Source: Doryteuthis pealeii (taxonomy: Eukaryota > Mollusca > Cephalopoda > Myopsida > Loliginidae). From it: a DNA stretch of 64,000 nt. The position numbers and the translations under genes are program-made. This document shows positions 9,774 to 19,139 of this stretch, piece after piece (position 1 is the first letter of the stretch; each line of letters starts with the position of its first letter). Under the pieces are notes generated by a model. That model was not told where the DNA came from. It was given only the letters and a program-made list of their open reading frames with translations, and did not search any database. The stretch lies in the NCBI GenBank assembly GCA_023376005.1, contig CM042142.1, positions 55,403,729 through 55,467,728 on the forward strand, written 5' to 3'.

Positions 9774-10756
9774 TGTAACGTTGTGGCTTCCAGTTCGTCA
9801 CGGTACCGATTAGCAATATGTCACGTAGCGGGACCAGTTAGTATTTAACGTAGTGCCTTTTCTTTCTCGCACTACAATTCGTATCTTCGTACCATACGGA
9901 GTTTGTTTACATACACACTCCCAGTCATCGTCTTCTTAGCCCCAAAATCCTTCTCCACTTCTTTCGTTTATGGTCAAGGGAAGATATCACTTTACGCACG
10001 GCCGTCGCGTGCTCTTCGTTACGGCCAATTTGACTTGTTGACAAGTATACACGCTAATGGCTTTCATTCATAAGTTCTCGTACGATTTCTTTGGCGTGTA
10101 GTAAATAAAGATGTGGACAGTATTTCTTGCTTTACGTAAATTTATTTTCTCAATGAAAGTTACTGAGAGAGAGAGGTTGTCGGCTTCCTTAAATATGTTT
10201 TTAGTGATGCTCTTAACTTCGTTCCAATTATCAGGCTTCACACTTAAAATATGTTTTCAACTTCGTCCAGTGTAAAATATTATATCTCAGGTTTAGTATT
10301 TAGTGACATCAGTTCATCAACTGCCACGCACGGCCTCCTGGCTCTAACTGTCTCTGGTCCCGGACCCTCCTGATCTGATCGCAGACTCCAACTGCTCGTG
10401 ATTCTATTCACGGGTCTCTTAAATAGCATTTCTAAATAATCTTCCAGAAGATTCTTTCTCTAGAATTTTCGACCACCTTCTGGACCAAATCGAAGGTTCG
10501 ATTCCTTCTATTCTCACTGGTCACACAGAGTTCACGAAGCCTAAGATCAAAGACTTCTCTGTAGCCCAAAAGACTGGTTTTTTCCTAATCATAGACTTAT
10601 CGTCTCGTTTCTCTCGTTAAAAAGATATTATCTTTCCTAACTACTTTTTCGGTGATTCCAAAAAGACCACCCAGTAATATAAGATAATCGGTAGTACATT
10701 TTTCTAAGTCTGGCACAAGGCCACAAATATAGGTGCTGGGCGGCGATTACATAACA
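9774..10756 (-). mobile_element. Solo LTR (983 bp, 4-bp TSD ccaa)
   Basis: On the minus strand it begins TGTTATGTAATCGCCGC and ends CCACAACGTTACA. The 4-bp direct repeat ccaa occurs immediately outside both ends (9,770-9,773 and 10,757-10,760). It is richer in GC and CpG than its surroundings. Minus-strand order: heat-shock-type elements, TATTTAAGA TATA box, CpG-rich leader, then AATAAA-type signals (AAAATAAATTTACG near 10,150 and the reverse of CTTTATTTAC near 10,110) and a terminal region similar to the other LTRs (GGCACTACG). No internal retroviral-type genes adjoin it. A short piece (CTGGCACAAGGCCACAAATA) near the U3 start resembles the S repeat. Confidence 0.65.
10390..10500 (-). promoter_or_regulatory. 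Heat-shock-type promoter within the LTR
   Basis: Read on the plus strand, TTCCAGAAGATTC (10,442-10,454) is a three-unit heat shock element (TTCnnGAAnnTTC). GAATTTTC (10,463-10,470) and GAAGGTTC (10,492-10,499) add two further inverted pairs. On the minus strand the TATA-like TATTTAAGA (10,425-10,417) lies 17 bp downstream of the nearest element. An initiator-like GCAGTT sits about 30 bp further on (10,395-10,390). This is the spacing of a heat-inducible RNA polymerase II promoter. HSF binding is inferred from the motif only. Confidence 0.55.
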
Positions 10757-10928
10757 CCAAGGGTATCAAAATTTTAGTATACAACTACATTTTTTCTAAA
10801 CACAACTCATCAAGTATATTTGTATATTTGCATGTCTGTACAGCTAATACTCGACAACTAACAATTCTATTGTTTTTGATTGTGTTTCTTTATTTAATTT
10901 AAGCATATAAATCTTTGAGGATTAATTA

Positions 10929-11103
10929 ATGCTGTGGGGAAATGTTTGCCTGATACAACGGAAAAATGTCGGGAGTTCCGAAAATTCCGACCCAGACGTC
11001 CAGAATGCCGACTATCGTTACATAGAAGAAGACAAAGTCGACAACGACACGAAAGAGACTCGTCTCACTTTAATGGAGGAATATCTTCTCTGGTCAACAT
11101 TTC
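10929..11103 (+). pseudogene. GOLPH3-like N-terminal fragment (first exon or gene relic)
   Basis: The frame from ATG 10,929 contains residues DTKETRLTLMEEYLL (about residues 40-54). These match the strongly conserved start of the GOLPH3 fold in Golgi phosphoprotein 3, a phosphatidylinositol-4-phosphate effector at the Golgi. Upstream, CLIQRKNVGSSENSDPD resembles the basic .LVQRR. segment and the acidic linker that precede it in the family. Similarity stops after LL: the expected GLKD-type continuation is missing and the frame closes at 11,123. A weak GT donor (CTCTG/GTCAAC, 11,089-11,094) could make this a first exon, but known boundaries I recall lie further on, so a truncated relic is at least as likely. 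It lies 170 bp from the solo LTR. No other GOLPH3 exon is visible in the window. Confidence 0.5.
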
Positions 11104-11123
11104 GTCTAGTTGCTGTCTTCTAG

Positions 11124-11435
11124 ATAAAGGAGTTCAGTTCTTCTAACGGCTTCTGTTGGACTTATTTTAGTCATTGCAATTAATTGAATGAACTATAAGA
11201 CATTTTTGTCCTTGATCAAGCTTTTTATTTAGCCCATGTTTTTCCTCACGGATGAGATATCGACCTCAGCAGCGACATGTCTGTTCTGCCTCCAAATTCT
11301 CTAAACTATCACATGTTTCTCATGATGTGCGAGATTTGTGCCTCTGGGGGTTGGGGCCACCAACAGTTACATATTTTTCCACTGGCTCCCTTGAATTCAA
11401 CAACAAGATCTGTCAACAATTTTTGACACTATAAA
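11124..11435. other. Unclassified stretch
   Basis: It has slightly higher GC content than its neighbours (11,230-11,400), possibly a gene-flank or decayed transposon, but there is no readable motif. Confidence 0.3.
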
Positions 11436-11625
11436 TTGTAACAACTCAACGCATGTGTAGCACAGGAATCTGTGTGGTAAAGTGAGGAGCACACGGTAGG
11501 TGTGGCACTCCACCACGGATGCTAAAAGTAATCTCTTTTGTTTAGCACAAATGAAAAGGGCATAGGTTTCCTTGCTGTCTGGCTGATACCAAGTTTAGGC
11601 CGACTTTAGGCCACCCTGGTGACTT
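11436..11625 (+). mobile_element. SINE-1, 5'-truncated
   Basis: It starts at AACTCAACGCATGTGTAGCA and runs through GTAGGTGTGGCACTCCACCA and GTCTGGCTGATACC to the doubled GGCCGACTTTAGGCCACC tail. The tRNA head is missing. Confidence 0.8.
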
Positions 11626-11649
11626 TTCTTATTCCAAAAAAGATTAATT

Positions 11650-11888
11650 GGACCATATGACCTTTAGGCACCCCTTTTGCGATCTTGATTCATAAGGACG
11701 TTTTTCATTTACACCGTCAAAATCCGGTTGTTTGTTAACAGACGATTTTTAGAGTTTGTTTTTTTTAAATTATAAAACTAACCTCTAACCCTAACCCCTA
11801 ACAAACAACCGGATTTTGACGGTGTAAATGAAAAACATGCCCTTATGAATCAAGATCGCAAAAGGGGTGCCTAAAGGTCATATGGTCT
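11650..11888. mobile_element. hAT-type MITE with a TTAGGG-like core
   Basis: Long inverted arms (GGACCATATGACCTTTAGGC at the left, mirrored at 11,888) are flanked by an 8-bp direct repeat GATTAATT (11,642-11,649 and 11,889-11,896), the duplication size of hAT elements. The arms pair almost perfectly for about 100 bp (CGATCTTGATTCATAAGG, TTTACACCGTCAAAATCCGG). The loop carries CCTCTAACCCTAACCCCTAA, that is telomere-like repeats. There is no coding capacity. A second copy lies at 48,747-48,996. Confidence 0.85.
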
Positions 11889-12163
11889 GATTAATTTATG
11901 GCCCACATCTAAAGATGATCCATAAAGATGATCCATAAATCCCAGTTTACAATTGAGCGCTGGAAACAAGTTCCAGAAATAAAATATCTGGAACCAAAGA
12001 AAACTAGTGTGTGACTCATCTGATTTTTCAGCGCAACAGATTGTTGTGAATCACTGTACTCTGTAATGGAGTTTGTGAGTCAAAGCATTGTGCAATCCTT
12101 ACAGACCAAACACCTGACACAGCTTATTCACTCAATTCTGACAACTTATCATCCAGATTTTAA

Positions 12164-12393
12164 CTCTTAACATCCTGTTGAGAATTTTCTATGTCCAGAG
12201 CCCATTTCCTATAACCATTTATCAAAAAAATAGCTATAAATGGCCTTTTCATTTAAAGACTTCTAAATATGTTTAATATTACATTTAATATATTACATTT
12301 AATATATTACATTTAATATATAATTTGGGGTAGATTAGGAAAATGAATGTGACTTCCAGCCGGGTGGAATGAGGCGGTATAGGACATTAAGAG
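12164..12393. mobile_element. TTAA-flanked MITE, copy 1 (piggyBac-like)
   Basis: The left end is TTAA|CTCTTAACATCCTG and the right end is the inverse (CATTAAGAG), with the right TTAA decayed to TTTT. The interior matches the copy at 63,080-63,312 (CCAGAGCCCA, CTTCTAAATATGTTTAATAT, GTGACTTCC.G..GGGTGGAAT). This copy has a three-fold TATATTACATTTAA expansion at about 12,282-12,325. The TTAA target suggests piggyBac mobilisation. Confidence 0.7.
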
Positions 12394-12491
12394 TTTTAAA
12401 CAACATACAGCCAAGATGTTGTAAGGGAAAATATTTTCCTGACAAGATAGTTGGACTTATCCAACGGAACACATATAAAGATACGAATATG

Positions 12492-12715
12492 TGAGGTGCG
12501 TGGGCTAGTGGTTAGAGTCGTGGAAAATGGGCTTGTCGATTCGAGTTCAATTCCTAGATGAAGCTGTTGGCATTTCACATAGTGCTAATACCCTTGGGAA
12601 AGGTATGAATCCATATATTCTCCCTCCAGCTATGGGTTAAATAGTAGGGTAGACTGGGCCCTTCAGCCTTGGCTAGGTAACCAGTCTAGGAGAGGGATAA
12701 CTCTGAATTCAAAAT
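12492..12715 (+). mobile_element. T-family SINE (tRNA-like), near full length
   Basis: GGCTAGTGGTTAGAGTCG (A-box-like) is followed by GATTCGAGTTCAATTCC (B-box-like), then the family body AATACCCTTGGGAAAGGTAT, TCCCTCCAGCTATGGG and GGTAACCAGTCTAGGAGAGG. It ends in CTCTGAATTCAAAA. Confidence 0.7.
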
Positions 12716-13006
12716 TCCTGAGGTCAGTCATTGATTGGATTTGTGGCAACCCTTGATGCACCAATTCTTTCCTATCGACTGTGCCAAAAAGTGTGGATGG
12801 TCCAACACAAGCCTTCACCACTATAAACAAATCCCTGTGTGGATGTTCATTGTGTGTATGAACCCTCATACGTCGAAAAATCGACGGGAGAGTCCATGCA
12901 AGGTTATTCATAGTCAAGTTGCTACAAGTCTAGTAGCTAGTCAGACTATTGGAGAACTGCATGTTGACTCTATCATTTATATTCCTGTACAAAAAGTAAT
13001 AAACTG
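12716..13006. other. Unclassified stretch with overlapping open frames
   Basis: Open frames exist on both strands (for example 12,735-13,007 plus and 12,663-12,917 minus), but neither shows a family motif. It could be decayed transposon coding sequence. No function is assigned. Confidence 0.3.
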
Positions 13007-13136
13007 ACAGTAGGTGTGGTGCACCACCTCAGATGTAAAACAATTTCCTTGGTCTAGCGCTAGTGAAAAGGGTATAGACTCCCTCGCTGATTGGCTGATA
13101 CCGACTTTAGGCCACCCCAACGACTTTATTTTTTAT
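13007..13136 (+). mobile_element. SINE-1, 3' half
   Basis: From GACAGTAGGTGTGGTGCACC to GATACCGACTTTAGGCCACC, CCAACGACTTTA. 5'-truncated. Confidence 0.8.
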
Positions 13137-13439
13137 TTATGAATATCTATTTTTTGTTAAAAGATTTTATTTTTTCTGCCAATGTGCCCTCCAACCTTGT
13201 TCAGTTCTTGTCAAACTTGGGAACTTTCTCATCTCACTCAGAAACCTTCATGGAACTTTAAACTGACACTTTCATTTAATCCATTGGGGTATATTATTCT
13301 CATTCCGTTAACCATAACTGAGTACAAGTGTTAAGCTGTGTTAAGTATTCTATGTCATTATCCCCCATAGTCAGGATTGAACCTGCAACCTAAAGATGAT
13401 TGTCACTTAGAACTGTATCAAATCCAACCCTTATATGAG

Positions 13440-13668
13440 TTGTTGGCATTTCCCATATTGCTCATATTCTTGGGAAAGGAGTGCATCCAACTATTCTTCC
13501 TCCAGCTATGGGTAAATAGTAGGGCAGACTGGGCTCTTTAAACTTAGCTAGGTAACCAGTCTAGGAGAAGGAAAATTCTGAATTCAAACCTGATAAACTC
13601 TGCTTAAGAAATTGACCTGGTATCACATCCTGCCTGTGTGTAGCGGCTGGTAAATATATATATATATA
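13440..13668 (+). mobile_element. T-family SINE, 5'-truncated
   Basis: The body is intact (CATCCAACTATTCTTCCTCC, GGTAACCAGTCTAGGAGAAG). The complete tail AAACTCTGCTTAAGAAATTG, ACATCCTGCCTGTGTG, GGTAAATATATATATAT shows that the family ends in a (TA)n run. Confidence 0.75.
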
Positions 13669-13800
13669 TCAGTTGTGCTATGTGTCCAACTAAAGGGCAC
13701 ATTGGCTGAACTGTTGTGTATATAACACTAAAGATGAGGACAACAGTAAAAAAAAAATCTAAATAATTCAAATTATCAAGCCGCATCTCAAAATTTCAGA
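13669..13800 (-). mobile_element. U-related fragment
   Basis: AAAGATGAGGACAACAGT and AAGCCGCATCTCAAAATTTC correspond, in reverse order, to the GAGATGAGGCTTGA... and TGTCCTCATCTTTA ends seen in other U copies. Low-complexity A-run between them. Confidence 0.4.
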
Positions 13801-14094
13801 CAAATAAGATCTTACCCTATTCCTGGGATGTGGGCAGGATCTAAAATGCAAATATGATAATTTCTGTAAACATCATAGAAATGGGACAAGCGGTGCCTAT
13901 TGGGTTAATAAGACTGTTCTGTCTTGTGATTGAAAGGTGATACTAAAAATCTTAGCAAGAATAAAGAGATTCTGATTGTTTCTATTCTGATTTGTTCTTT
14001 ACTCAATCATAAAGAATTTTTATTAAGTGTTGCTAGGAACGAGAGGAAAGAAATTATATTATAACAAGCATAGAATCAAAATAAAACAAAAACA

Positions 14095-15800
14095 TGGCTG
14101 CATAGTGAGCATGATTGGCTCAGACACTAAACAGTGCTGTCTTTTAGAAGAGCCTGGTTCTAGTTGTTAACTGAATTCTTACTAAATGCTATTTTGGTAC
14201 TGTGTCTGGTTACTTGCTGTATAGTAATTTACCATTCTTAGCTTAGTTTGGCACAAGGCCAGAAATATAGAGCACTCAGTGAGAATCAAACTCACTAGCA
14301 ATGCTTTGCTAGCCTAGATCAACTATAAACTTTTTGTCTACTTTAAACCATACACAGTGGCTCTTCCACCACTACAGATGAGCCTGGCGCTAGTTGTTAA
14401 CTGAATATAGAGCACTCACTGAGAATGAAACTCACTAGCAATGCTTTGCAAGCCTAGATCAACCATAAACTTTTTGTCTACTTTAAACCACTCACAGTGG
14501 CTCTTCTACCACTACAGATGAGCCTGGCGCTAGTTGTTAACTGAATTCTTACTGTGCTATTTTGGTACTGTGTCTGGTTACTTGCTGTATAGTAATTTAC
14601 CATTCTTAGCTTGGTTTGGCACAAGGCCAGAAATATAGAGCAACCAGTGAGAATGAAACTCACTAGAAATTCTTTGCAAGCCTAGATAAACTTTTTGACT
14701 ACTTTAAACCACTCTCAGTGGTTCTTCTACCACTACAGATGAGCCTGGCGCTATTTGTTAACTGAATTCTTACTAAATGCTATTTTGGTACTGTGTCTGG
14801 TTACTTGCTGTATAATAATTTACCATTCTTAGCTTAGTTTGGCACAAGGCCAGAAATATAGAGCACTCAGTGAGAATCAAACTCACTAGCAATGCTTTGC
14901 TAGCCTAGATCAACCATAAATTTTTTGTCTACTTTAAACCATACCCAGTGACTCTTCCACCACTACAGATGAACCTGGCACTAGTTGTTAACTGAATTCG
15001 TACTGTGCTATTTTTGTACTTTGTCTGGTTACTCACTGTATAGTAATTTACCATTCTTAGCTTAGTTTGGCACAAGGTCAGAAATATAGAGCACCCAAAA
15101 GTATGGAGCACCCAGTGAGAATCAAACTGATGAGTAATGATCTGCTAGCCTAGATCAACCATTACCTCATTCAATGCACCCAAAGAAGTCATTTACAGAT
15201 CTTTGCTTAGTTTGACACAAGGTCAGAAATATAGAGCACCATGTGAGAATGAAACTCACTAGCAATGCTTTGCCAGCCTAGATCAGCCATAAACTTTTTG
15301 TCTACTTTAAATCACTCACAGTGGCCCTTCCGCCACTACAGATAAGCCTGGTGGTAGTTGTTAACTAAATTCTTACTGTGCTATTTTGGTACTGTGTCGG
15401 GTAACTCGCTGTATAGTAATTTACTATTCTTAGCTTAGTTTGATACAAGGTCAGAAATATAGAGCACCCAGTGAGAATCAAACTCATTAGCAATTATTTG
15501 CTAGCCTAGATCAACCATTAAATCATAGGGTATGCCCAAAGTAGTAATTTACAAAGCTTAGCTTAGTTTGGCTCTGGGCCAAAAGTATGGAGCACCCAGT
15601 GAGAATCAAACTCACTAGCAATGATTTGCTCGCCTAGATCAACCATTACATCATTCAATGCACCCAAGTAGTCATATATAGATCTTAGCTTCGTTTTAGC
15701 ACAAGGCCAGAAATATAGAGCACCCAGTGAGAATCAAACTCACTAGCAACTGTTTGCTACCCGAGATCAACCATTAACTTTTTGCCTACATTAAGTTGCT
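14095..15800 (-). repeat. S array: about nine tRNA-like units in tandem
   Basis: Units of about 220 bp (some about 150 bp) repeat TTGGCACAAGGCCAGAAATA, GAGAATCAAACTCACTAGCA, AGTGGCTCTTCCACCACTAC and ACTGTGTCTGGTTACTTGCT. Starts of the GGCCAGAAATATAGAGCA motif lie near 14,255, 14,625, 14,845, 15,075, 15,220, 15,450, 15,585 and 15,705. On the minus strand, TGGTTGATCTAGGCTAGCA followed by GAGTTTGATTCTCAC resembles A and B boxes, suggesting a tandem tRNA-derived repeat. The same units form the centre of the second palindrome. Confidence 0.8.
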
Positions 15801-16274
15801 AACAGTGGCTCTCTCATCACTGCAATCCTTCCATAGACCACTTGCAGTAGCTCTCGTAAATATCACTTGTTTACACTGGAAAATCACTACGTGAACACCC
15901 CAGCCATCTTTTGTTTTGTCTGTGGACCAACCATTAGACATTATGGCAATGAGCAAGATATTCAAAATGTGTCTTAGTTATCAAATAACAACATTGAAAT
16001 CCAGAAGAAAGGTTAACATAGGTTTATTACCATTTGGTATAAAAGATATAATAAGATAGAGTCCAATGCGCAGCTCTTTAACAACAGTAATTAAATCTCT
16101 GTAGCAAGACTAGCTATTATTTGACCACTCCCTTGTGTAGTCTGTATTATTTATGTGTTTTGTTGGATGAGTCCAACTTTCTTGTAAGGGAAATATCTTC
16201 CCTTATAACACTTATATTTTACGTTTCCCCTATTATCGGGGCTTAGAATAGACTGACTGTATCTCCTGCTGAGG

Positions 16275-16520
16275 GGGAAGTAGTAGCCATAGTAGTCGGC
16301 AGAGTGACCAATTGTCGGTATCAGCTGAACATCACTAGCACTAAACCATGGAAATTGTTTTGCTGATTTTTTTGGGATCGAGACACCTACCATCAGCTCC
16401 CTACTTTACCACACAGATTAGATTACCCAAGCTGTGCAGCTCATGTGCTGAATAAAGCAGGGAATGGTATTGAACTCAGAACATTGGAGTTCCTAGGTGG
16501 ATGCACTAGTAAAAGTATTT
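16275..16520 (-). mobile_element. SINE-1, diverged
   Basis: TTGTCGGTATCAGCTGAACA, ACACCTACCATCAGCTCCCT and ACTTTACCACACAGATTAGA follow the SINE-1 order in reverse, ending at GAGTTCCTAGGTGGATGCAC. It is more diverged than most copies, so old. Present only in copy A. Confidence 0.75.
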
Positions 16521-16531
16521 CCTTGTTATGC

Positions 16532-17068
16532 TGTTACGTAGCGCCTTTTTCACGACACTAAATCGTGTAAGTAATGTAGCGGGTATGGTCACAGTACCAA
16601 AAGCGATATATGTAGTAGGCGGCTACTACCGGCTATTGGACTACAATAAACAACAGATACGTATATACAAAAATATTACCCGTCTTTATTTTCTTCGGCT
16701 TGTGGGTAGTGAGGGCGGCATAGAGCTTCACAATGGAAATGCCCGAGGGTTGACAATGACTGCTGAAATGGGATGGCTAGCGTTGGTGAGGTAAAGGGGT
16801 GGCTAGGTGCGTCTCACAGCCTATTGGCCATGAACAGGCCGTAACCAGCTGTCAGTTCACTTGTTCTCTGTCCCGAGTCTTCTGTCTGACTAACTCTGTC
16901 TCTGCTGTTGACTTCCTTTTTATGTATATAAACCGCCCATGCCTTTTCTTTTGTTATACTTATTTTCTTTGTTCGCGTCAACCGTTTTTCCGGTTTGTCA
17001 TTTTTGTTGTCTTTTCTTTGTTTCGGTTTAAACGGAAAATCCTACTTCCGCTCGTATGATATGCAACA
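16532..17068 (-). mobile_element. Solo LTR (537 bp, 4-bp TSD atgc)
   Basis: On the minus strand it runs from TGTTGCATATCATACGAGCG to AAGGCGCTACGTAACA, with TGTT...AACA ends. The direct repeat atgc sits at 16,528-16,531 and 17,069-17,072. In minus order there is a TATA box (GGTTTATATACATAAAAAGG), then an AATAAA signal (GAAAATAAAGACGGG) followed by a T/G-rich TCTGTTGTTTATTG, which is the correct U3-R-U5 order. No internal region or primer-binding site adjoins it. CpG-rich relative to flanks. Absent from copy B. Confidence 0.75.
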
Positions 17069-17074
17069 ATGCCA

Positions 17075-17395
17075 GTAAAATTCATCTGGTGGTGAGGCTA
17101 CAGTTCTGGAGCTCTAGGGAGTGTAGAGTACCCCTTAATTGTAATTACACTCAGATTCATTCTGACCTAGAGTGGTAGTACCTATTCAGGTTCCATTAAA
17201 AAGATATGTTTGCAAATTATTACTATTGGATTAGAATACTTAATATAATATAACAGTATGCAAAAAAACTTAAGAAACTACACAAAAAATGTAAATATAA
17301 ATGTACTATGTATGCAAGTCCCTAACCTCAAGGCAAAAAATAATCCTGATGGGTTGACATACTGTTAAAATCAATCAATCAATCAATACATTTCA
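17075..17395 (+). mobile_element. Family W copy with tail
   Basis: GGTGGTGAGGCTACAGTTCT, GAGCTCTAGGGAGTGTAGAG and TGGTAGTACCTATTCAGG are followed, after an internal AT-rich part, by GATGGGTTGACATACTGTTAA and a (ATCA)n tail. This is the standard W layout: conserved block, variable AT-rich zone, GTTGACATGC motif, simple-repeat tail. Confidence 0.75.
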
Positions 17396-18385
17396 TGTAG
17401 TCTTTTGTTATTATATTTCTAGAGTGAATAATGAACCATATTATATTTTAACACATTATAATTGGCTAAGTTTTTTGTGTCAGCCATATTTGTTTTCAAA
17501 TCATTTTTGCCTCTTTTTAAAGTAACTCTCCTATTCGTTGAAAAATGTGTACCCCCACCCAACCTTCTATTTAAAAAAAAAAAAACTTTCCATCATGGTC
17601 TTATTAATACTAATGAGTCTTTAGTGTTTATAAATTCATCCATGTAATCAATCAAATTTTATTTTATTTATTTATTTTTTTAAAATCTTGGTTGACATAC
17701 TCGTCTTTTGCACACTATTATGTGTCCTGGTTAAAATTTTCACACCACTAGTAACTTTGGCCTTTTTCAAAAGATCAAATGACAGCAAGTATCTTCAATA
17801 CCCCAGCATTCCGTCCATTCTGGTGGTGTTGTCTGAATTTTTAAAAATTATTTCTTAAATTTCTACATCTAATCTCTTTTCAAAACTCTTTGAGACTGTT
17901 CCAAGTGTGCTAATGATGATGGGTGCAGTTGTATATGTTGACCTAACCACTTTCTCACAAGATCAAAGGACAACAAGTCTCTTTAATACTATGTGATCGC
18001 AAGAGGTTTTAGGTTTTAGGTTTAAAAGGTGGCTGTGGTTATTCTTGGTGCGTGTTCCTAGGGTTTGCTTTTAACCCCATCTTATTTGGTGGTCATGCTG
18101 AAAAGTAAGGAACTCAAGGGAAGAAAAAGAAGAGACAAATACAGAAGGTGGTTTTATGATTTAAGCTTTATTCACAGGTCATAGCCACCATGTGGCAGGG
18201 AAATATCTCTCTGGCCAGTAGTCATGTCTAGTCCCCGTTAGGCCTAAGCTCGAATGGCTGAGAGATTCTCTTGTGGGTTGGAAATGGGTCCTTCTTCCAG
18301 CACATGCTCAGAGGGTTTTTCCAGTGAAGGCTCATGGGAGTTTGTTATTTTATTTTATTTTTTAAAATTGTATTTAATTTTTTTA
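17396..18385. other. Unclassified part of copy A
   Basis: Shared by copies A, B and (inverted) C. An internal direct repeat, ATTTCTTAAATTTCTACA...CAAAACTCTTTGAGACTGTT, occurs at 17,852-17,905 and again, split by a pyrimidine-rich tract, at 18,494-18,745. Apart from a LINE fragment I recognise no coding sequence. Short frames at 17,462 and 18,254 lack any motif. Confidence 0.4.
17760..18010 (-). pseudogene. LINE ORF2 C-terminal fragment (second LINE type)
   Basis: On the minus strand the frame reads ...TTAPIIISTLGTVSKSFEKRL, resembling the VPVIIGALG(T/V).K.(L/F)...L motif that ends many LINE polyproteins. Stops interrupt it soon after. Counterparts are at about 34,180-34,410 (minus) and 31,143-31,346 (plus, in the inverted copy), where IYKLHPIIIACLEQSQRVFE is the same peptide with errors. 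Assignment rests on one short motif. Confidence 0.4.
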
Positions 18386-18489
18386 AATACAGACAACAAC
18401 AACATTAAAATCAACCAGAATAGAGAGAGTGTCCCCAGCACTCTCTCTATTCTGGTTGATTTTAATGTTGTTGTTGTCTGTATTTAAAA
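18386..18489. repeat. Near-perfect 47-bp hairpin, unique to copy A
   Basis: AAATACAGACAACAACAACA, TTAAAATCAACCAGAATAGA and GAGAGTG are followed, after an 8-bp loop, by the exact inverse ending in TGTTGTCTGTATTT. Copy B at 34,785-34,865 and copy C carry only one arm, with different sequence where A has the other. Confidence 0.9.
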
Positions 18490-18509
18490 AAATGATTTCT
18501 TAAATTTCT

Positions 18510-18720
18510 ACAACTAATCTTTTTTTTTTTCTTTCTTTCACTCATCCTTTCATTCATTCCTTCATTCATTGTTTCTTTATTTATCTATTTATTTCATTCA
18601 TTAATCTTTTCTTTCTTTTATTCATTCATTTATTCATTCTTTCTTCCTTTCTCTATTTCATTCTTTCGTTCTACCACTCATTCATTTATAATTTCTTTCA
18701 TTATTTATTTCTTTTCAAAA
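18510..18720. repeat. Pyrimidine-rich (TTCATT)n-like tract
   Basis: Imperfect CATT/CTTT repeats on the plus strand, shared with B (34,890-35,085) and inverted in C (30,500-30,680). Confidence 0.85.
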
Positions 18721-19139
18721 CTCTTTGAGACTGTTCCAAGTGTGCTTTTCAGTTCTCTGACATAGTACAGCTTTTTCCTTCTTTGCAATGTTATTCCATG
18801 ATGTTTTGGAATCAGATCTTTGTTTCAATAAAATCTTTAACAAAACTTTTCTGCATTCTTTTGTATAGTCTTAGATTAATCAAATTTACATCTGATATGA
18901 TTTATATATAGACTGTTTTATCATTCATGAGAGCAACTAAAAACCAACTACTTTTCAAGTAAGAACAATATATATTTAATCTTATCTTAAAAAAGCAAAG
19001 ACATTCTCAAGAGAAAAAGCAAAGGGAAAAAAAAAGAAGAAAAAAAAGGACAAAATATAAATTAAACTACATGCCATTTTGATTTTACTTATAAACTAAA
19101 TAAAATTAAAGAATATATAAGTAAAAACAATTTAGTATT

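Noticed and set aside
12663..13007. Overlapping 84- and 90-codon frames on opposite strands as a gene
   Set aside because: No domain, splice logic or codon bias distinguishes either strand; the region is flanked by SINE fragments.
17462..17647. Conserved small protein at 17,462-17,647 and 33,881-34,066
   Set aside because: The identity reflects the A/B duplication of non-coding DNA. No motif, signal peptide or independent homologue is recognisable, and the terminal low-complexity run differs in length.
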